A DNA stretch of 64,000 nt. Origin: W-Chloroflexi-9 sp045863195. GTDB taxonomy: Bacteria > Chloroflexota > Dehalococcoidia > UBA2979. The translations under genes were made by a program, and so were the position numbers. The stretch is from contig BTUI01000006.1 of NCBI GenBank assembly GCA_045863195.1, positions 112,602-176,601 of the forward strand, written 5' to 3'. The first letter of the stretch is position 1. Each line of letters begins with the position of its first letter. The notes beneath the pieces are model-generated. The model saw nothing but the letters and a program-made list of their open reading frames with translations, was not told the DNA's origin and did no database searches. Positions 60,108 to 64,000 of this stretch are shown here, piece after piece.

Positions 60108-60932
60108 TCACGACGTTGGCGGCTCGGGGAGGGGGTGGGGGGCAGCCAGCCCGTCGCGTCCCCGCTGGATGTCCCGGTAGTGGTGGCTGAAGGCGCTGCC
60201 GTATGGCATGGCCCGCTCCTTCGCGACCCGGGCGGCCCAGTACACCTCCATCCGCGACCGGAAGGCGGCGGCATCCTCCTCCGTCGCTTCCCGGAGGGTG
60301 ACCGGCTCGCGCGGGACAAAGAAGACCTGCCCGATGGGCGAATGCCCTCGGATGCTCAGGACCTCGCCCGGCTGCATGACATAACGAAACTCGGTCGGCT
60401 GTGCGTACCAGTCGGTCTCCACGCGCGCGGTGAGCGTGGGGACGTGCGGCCGGTGGATGTCGTTCAGGACGCCGGTGTACACGGTGTCCCAGCCCTCCGG
60501 CGTGACGAAGTCGTGCGCGCCGCGCAGGCCAATGCCGCCGTCCGGCGCGTTCATGTTCGTCACCAGGAACTCGAAGAGTTCACGGACCGCCGCGTCGCGC
60601 AGGCCGATTTCCGGGGCCACGTAGAGGACCTCGCGCACCTCGACGCCGCCCGAGCCGGCGGAGGGGCGGATCTCCATCACGGCGACCGGTCGGCTCGCCA
60701 CGCCGTCCGCCTGGAGCAGCAGGGTGAGGCGGAACGCCAGGTCGGGCTGCAGGCGGATCTCGAGCGTCTCCGTCGGCGCGAGCGGCGGGTATACGAGGAA
60801 CCCGAGGCGCGAGCCGTCCTCCAGCACCGGGCAGAGGCGCGCCTGCTCAGGCAGGGTGCCTCGGTGCCCATCCGGGATGGGCTGGCGGCCGACGCCCGGA
60901 CGGCCGCGGTGTGGGAGGACGATTACATCCAC
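60108..60932 (-). CDS. DUF6065-like protein
   Basis: The 274-residue protein (from the GTG at 60932) resembles DUF6065 proteins, with a GW-containing middle (TPEGWDTVYTGVLND), VETDWYAQPTEFRYVMQPGEVLSI and PIGQVFFVPRE. The molecular function of that family is unknown to me. GGAGGGACAGG lies upstream of the GTG, the same site pattern as before the neighbouring SBP genes; the frame is open to 61010. It diverges from the SBP at 61186 and may be coexpressed with the transporter. Confidence 0.55.
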   Translation of the reverse strand: MDVIVLPHRGRPGVGRQPIPDGHRGTLPEQARLCPVLEDGSRLGFLVYPPLAPTETLEIRLQPDLAFRLTLLLQADGVASRPVAVMEIRPSAGSGGVEVREVLYVAPEIGLRDAAVRELFEFLVTNMNAPDGGIGLRGAHDFVTPEGWDTVYTGVLNDIHRPHVPTLTARVETDWYAQPTEFRYVMQPGEVLSIRGHSPIGQVFFVPREPVTLREATEEDAAAFRSRMEVYWAARVAKERAMPYGSAFSHHYRDIQRGRDGLAAPHPLPEPPTS

Positions 60933-60957
60933 GTGGCCTGTCCCTCCGGTGTAACGC

Positions 60958-61133
60958 CAAGCGTAATACAACCCGGGTGGCCGAGGCGTGCGTTCGCCCG
61001 TTGTCGCCAAAATACTCCGTGCTGAATATCACAGTGACGTTCACGCGCACGTAATAGTGACCGTTCAGATGTGCAAAGATTCCGGCCAGTTCCCGACGGG
61101 ATTCCTTGCCAGGGCGGCAATCACAAGCGTAAT
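60958..61133. promoter_or_regulatory. Divergent regulatory region with short direct repeats
   Basis: This AT-richer stretch between the DUF6065-like gene and the first SBP has CAAGCGTAAT twice (60958-60967, 61124-61133) and a related ACGTAAT at 61049-61055. AGTGACGTTCA (61033-61043) recurs as AGTGACCGTTCA (61056-61067). The copies look like operators or promoter elements, but no regulator gene is next to them. Confidence 0.45.
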
Positions 61134-61185
61134 GTCCGGCGTGAAGCAGGTCGGGTGCTGGACTCGACCGGAGGGAGCTGGAGGA

Positions 61186-63042
61186 GTGGAGACCACGTAT
61201 TGGAACCGGCGGCGCGTGGGGCGCCGCACCGTCATCCGGGGCGCGGGCCTCGGCGTGGCGGGCCTCGCCGGCGCAGCGCTCATCGGCTGCGGCGGCGGTG
61301 ACGATGAAGAGGAAGCGTCCGGAGGCTTGACCGGCACCACCCTTGAGGCGACCGCGATCGCGACCGAGGCGAACGCGACCCCGGTCCCGGCGGATCAGGT
61401 CCGGGTGAAACCCGGCCTGTACGACGGGCCCGTGCCGCCGTCCGCCGCGGAGCTGAACCCGGGCATCAACGCCAAGATGGGCGGCGTCCTCAAGTGGACC
61501 TATCTTGACCCGCCGCGCATGGACCTGTCGCGGACGCTGTCCTGCACGATCTTCCACACGCTGACGTACACCTCCAACCGCCTGACGCGGGCGAAGTTGG
61601 GCGCGCTGGCGGACCCGTACCGGGTCGAGCTGGAGCCCGACCTGGCGGAGTCGTGGGAGGCGCTGGACGGCGGCCAGAAGTTCATCTTCCACCTGCGCAA
61701 GGGCGTGAAGATGCACAACGTGGCACCGGTGAACGGCCGCGAGTTCACGTCTGACGACGTGCGCGGCACGGTGGACATCTACACCGCCGGCTCACAGAAG
61801 GACGTGTTCAACGTCGTCACCTCCATGGAGACGCCAGACGACCACACGATCATCTTCAACCTGAACCAGCCGCTGGCGGACTTCCCGGTGAACGTGGGCG
61901 CCTGGTCGTGGATGTACCCGCGCGAACTGGTGGACGACACCGAGATGCGCCAGCAGAAGTCGATCGGCACCGGCCCGTTCGTCCAGGTGGAATGGACGAA
62001 CAAAGAGCGCTCCGTCTTTGCGAAGCACCCGGACTACTTCGAGATGGACTCCGCCGGGCGGCGCCTGCCGTACCTCGATGGCATCGAGGCGTACGTCCAG
62101 GACGACGCAAACGCCCTGCGCGCCGGCTTCCAGACGGACAACTACATGGCGTTCTCCGCCCGTGACCAGGCGGACCTGGAGGAGCAGCTGAAGCGCCGCC
62201 CGGACACCGTGGTCGCCTCGACCACGCCGGTGTCGCGTGGTGCCAACGTCAACGGCTGGCAGTACCAGATGAAGAACCCGATCTACCAGGACGAGCGCGT
62301 CCGTCGGGCCCTCTCGCTGGCGCTCGACCGGGACGAGTTCGACCTGGCGCGGTTCAACGGCGACAACGCCAACGCGGAGGGTGCGTTCTCCCAGGCGCCG
62401 ATGCCGTGGCCGATGATGTTCGACACTTACCCGACGCGGAAGACGAACGGCCCGTGGTACCAGTTCAACCCGGCCGAGGCGTCCAAGATGATGCAGGCGG
62501 CCGGCTACACCGCGGCTGCACCGCTGGAGGAGGAGTGGGTCTCCTGGTACACCCGCCAGGAGTTCTCCGAACTCGTGATCCCTGCGATCAACCAGAACCT
62601 GCCGGAGGTCAAGCTGACCTTCCGTCAGATCGACAACCCGACGCACGTGACCGTGATGTCGGACCGGAACTTCGAGGGCATCATCGGCTTCCTGTGGGGG
62701 CCGCCGGGCTACTCGATGGACCAGTGGCTGTACCCCTTCTACCACTCGACGGCGAGCCTGAACTACGGCTCGATCAACGACGCGACGCTGGACGACCTCC
62801 TGGTCAAGCAGCGGCGTGAGGCCGACCCGGTGGCGAAGAAGGGCCACTGGGATAAGATCTGGGACCTGATCCATGACCAGGTCTACCAGGCGTGGCTGCC
62901 CGTGGGCTTCTCGCGGTACGTGCAGCACAACTACCTGCTCAACAACCGCTACCACGGCCTCGTGGGCGCTCACTCCTGCTACTCGTCCGACCAGGCTCGG
63001 GCGATCTGGCTGGATGACGGCGCACCGGGTGCGGGGCGCTAG
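61186..63042 (+). CDS. Peptide-type ABC substrate-binding lipoprotein (copy 1)
   Basis: The 618-residue SBP_bac_5 protein has a Tat-like, lipidated signal (GRRTVIRGAGLGVAGLAG, LIGC) and a negatively charged linker. Family features include ESWEALDGGQKFIFHLRKGV, FTSDDVRGTVDIY and VRRALSLALDRDEFDLARF. It is longer than usual because of a pre-domain insertion. The GTG at 61186 is chosen from the signal peptide and the GGAGG-type site; the frame is open from 60988. It is followed by a terminator and then a second, highly similar SBP. Confidence 0.9.
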   Translation: METTYWNRRRVGRRTVIRGAGLGVAGLAGAALIGCGGGDDEEEASGGLTGTTLEATAIATEANATPVPADQVRVKPGLYDGPVPPSAAELNPGINAKMGGVLKWTYLDPPRMDLSRTLSCTIFHTLTYTSNRLTRAKLGALADPYRVELEPDLAESWEALDGGQKFIFHLRKGVKMHNVAPVNGREFTSDDVRGTVDIYTAGSQKDVFNVVTSMETPDDHTIIFNLNQPLADFPVNVGAWSWMYPRELVDDTEMRQQKSIGTGPFVQVEWTNKERSVFAKHPDYFEMDSAGRRLPYLDGIEAYVQDDANALRAGFQTDNYMAFSARDQADLEEQLKRRPDTVVASTTPVSRGANVNGWQYQMKNPIYQDERVRRALSLALDRDEFDLARFNGDNANAEGAFSQAPMPWPMMFDTYPTRKTNGPWYQFNPAEASKMMQAAGYTAAAPLEEEWVSWYTRQEFSELVIPAINQNLPEVKLTFRQIDNPTHVTVMSDRNFEGIIGFLWGPPGYSMDQWLYPFYHSTASLNYGSINDATLDDLLVKQRREADPVAKKGHWDKIWDLIHDQVYQAWLPVGFSRYVQHNYLLNNRYHGLVGAHSCYSSDQARAIWLDDGAPGAGR

Positions 63043-63056
63043 CGACTGAGGTTTCG

Positions 63057-63085
63057 TCCGGCGGCGGTTCCAACCCGCCGCCGGA
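63057..63085 (+). terminator. Terminator after the first SBP
   Basis: TCCGGCGGCGG and CCGCCGCCGGA form a perfect 11-pair stem with a seven-base loop, 15 bases after the stop at 63042. Confidence 0.8.
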
Positions 63086-63114
63086 CACGGCCACCACCCT
63101 CAGGTGGCCCCTGG

Positions 63115-63157
63115 ATCGCGGATTCCCGTGGGGCCCTCCGGCCCGGGAATCCGCGAT
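63115..63157. repeat. Large perfect inverted repeat with nested inner stem
   Basis: ATCGCGGATTCCC and GGGAATCCGCGAT pair over 13 bases, and an inner GGGCC/GGCCC stem follows after a three-base bulge. It lies between the SBP1 terminator and the AT-rich repeat array. It could be a second terminator or a decayed repeat element. Confidence 0.55.
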
Positions 63158-63167
63158 TCGTACCTGT

Positions 63168-63233
63168 GCTCGTAATTACGCATCACGAAATTACGAGCAT
63201 CGAAGTTATGCGTCATGAAGTTGTCATCACGGC
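63168..63233. repeat. AT-rich array of imperfect 15-bp tandem repeats
   Basis: Four units of about 15 bases begin at 63174, 63189, 63204 and 63219, with consensus ARTTAYG plus a variable tail (AATTACGCATCACGA, AATTACGAGCATCGA, AGTTATGCGTCATGA, AGTTGTCATCACGGC). An inverted repeat GCTCGTAATT / AATTACGAGC (63168-63177, 63189-63198) overlaps them. The base composition is far below the local GC level. It ends 68 bases before the TTG start of the second SBP. Confidence 0.6.
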
Positions 63234-63260
63234 GTACACGTACGTAATCTCCCGCCACTC

Positions 63261-63283
63261 GAGTCGGGCCTCCCGCCCGACTC
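63261..63283 (+). other. Hairpin just upstream of the second SBP ribosome site
   Basis: GAGTCGGGC and GCCCGACTC form a perfect nine-pair stem with a CTCCC loop, six bases before the GGAGGGAG that serves the TTG start at 63302. It could affect translation or act as an attenuator. Confidence 0.5.
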
Positions 63284-63301
63284 AACCGGAGGGAGTCTTC
63301 A

Positions 63302-64000
63302 TTGGAGAGCACGTACTGGACTCGACGGCGCGTTGGACGCCGGACGGTCATCCGGGGCGCGGGCCTCGGTGTAGCGGGCCTCGCCGGAGCCGCGCTGATC
63401 GGCTGTGGCGGTGGCGACGACGGCGGTGCTGACGCCGGCGGTGGTGGCCTGGTCGGTTCGAACCTGGACGCGACCGCGATCGCGACCGAAGCGGGTTCGA
63501 CGCCGGTCCCCGCGGATCAGGTGCGGCTGAAGCCGGGCGTGTACGACGGCCCGGTGGCCCCGTCCGCGGCCGAGCTGAACCCGTCCGTGAACGCCAAGAT
63601 GGGTGGCGTGGCCAAGATGACCTATCTTGACCCGCCGCGCATGGACCTGTCCCGGACGCTGTCCTGCACGATCTTCCACACGCTGACCTACACCTCGAAC
63701 CGCCTGACGCGGGCGAAGGTGGGCGCGCTGGCTGACCCTTACCGCATCGAGGTCGAGCCCGACCTGGCGGAGTCCTGGGAGGCCCTCGACGGCGGCAAGA
63801 AGTTCATCTTCCACCTCCGCAAGGGCGTGAAGATGCACAATGTGGCGCCGGTGAACGGTCGCGAGTTCACGTCTGACGACGTGCGCGGCACGGTAGACAT
63901 CTACCTCAACGGCTCGCAGAAGGACGTCTTCAACGTGGTCGACACGCTGGAGACGCCGGACGACCACACGGTCATCTTCAACCTGAACCAGCCGCTCGCG
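63302..64000 (+). CDS. Peptide-type ABC substrate-binding lipoprotein (copy 2, partial)
   Basis: The gene runs off the right edge; 233 codons are visible. The start is TTG at 63302, 13 bases after CCGGAGGGAG, matching the position of the GTG in copy 1. It shares RTVIRGAGLGVAGLAGAALIGCGGGDD and long stretches after it, with about 85% identity by eye. The linker is Gly-rich instead of Glu-rich (DDGGADAGGGG). No internal stop is seen, so it appears intact. It probably serves the same transporter with a somewhat different substrate. Confidence 0.85.
   Translation, partial: MESTYWTRRRVGRRTVIRGAGLGVAGLAGAALIGCGGGDDGGADAGGGGLVGSNLDATAIATEAGSTPVPADQVRLKPGVYDGPVAPSAAELNPSVNAKMGGVAKMTYLDPPRMDLSRTLSCTIFHTLTYTSNRLTRAKVGALADPYRIEVEPDLAESWEALDGGKKFIFHLRKGVKMHNVAPVNGREFTSDDVRGTVDIYLNGSQKDVFNVVDTLETPDDHTVIFNLNQPLA

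Noticed and set aside
63100..63351. Minus-strand 83-codon frame with a pentapeptide-like period
   Set aside because: It overlaps the SBP2 start and its repetitive part comes from the 15-bp DNA repeats; no ribosome site or family match was seen.
63455..63464. tRNA T-arm-like GGTTCGAACC
   Set aside because: It lies within the SBP2 coding sequence and no cloverleaf surrounds it.
63302..64000. Second SBP as a pseudogene because it lacks an ATG/GTG
   Set aside because: A TTG in the expected place with a strong Shine-Dalgarno gives an uninterrupted frame matching copy 1.

Overview
The window is about 64 kb of GC-rich (roughly 70%) bacterial chromosome. It is densely coded, and many neighbouring genes overlap by 1-4 bases (GTGA, ATGA, TGATG, TAATG). 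The gene set looks like a free-living, probably aerobic, single-membrane organism: lipoproteins with Tat-like signals, HemQ, ECF sigma factors, DppBC-type permeases and no outer-membrane genes. My best guess is a Chloroflexota lineage. This is an inference from gene content and style, since there is no rRNA or other phylogenetic marker here. I saw no tRNA, rRNA, CRISPR array, transposase or phage gene.

Left part (1-7550, minus strand): a tetrapyrrole cluster. In transcription order it holds an aldo/keto reductase, a fused siroheme decarboxylase (AhbA-AhbB), HemQ, a MerR/BldC-type regulator, Met8-type siroheme synthase, HemA, HemC and a CobA-HemD fusion that runs off the left edge. The set suggests heme made through siroheme but finished by a coproheme decarboxylase, which is an unusual hybrid. 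Next come dinB and a divergent RRM/Gly-rich RNA-binding protein (9183-9707).

9.8-22.7 kb: a minus-strand riboflavin operon (dcd-ribD-ribE-ribBA-ribH plus a small membrane protein); two tandem membrane HD-GYP proteins and a 57-residue membrane protein; a SIMPL-domain lipoprotein; an ECF sigma/anti-sigma pair; then class II aldolase, signal peptidase I and pyrE on the plus strand.

22.7-34 kb: BtuCD-type importer under a cobalamin riboswitch, divergent from modABC; a TPR/FG-GAP-like lipoprotein; HtpX and LemA; CobO (which fits B12 salvage); Ppx/GppA; and a divergent inositol-monophosphatase-like protein with a candidate Pho box and structured leader.

34-43 kb: a histidine kinase - LuxR-type regulator - ABC exporter operon, NhaA, and a peptide-type SBP-permease set without ATPases. 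43-52 kb: an orphan Wzz/BY-kinase and the complete phosphate regulon (phoB-phoR, phoU, pstS-pstC-pstA-pstB, second phoU). Striking RNA hairpins lie between pstS and pstC, and a PhoB-like direct repeat lies upstream of pstS.

52-64 kb: a Tat lipoprotein of M14/AstE type, a luciferase-like monooxygenase coupled to a methyltransferase, an M20 peptidase, a GNAT acetyltransferase, and a duplicated peptide-ABC region (two DppC, one DppB, a DUF6065-like protein, two SBPs). The second SBP starts with TTG, is preceded by an AT-rich array of 15-bp repeats, and is cut by the right edge.
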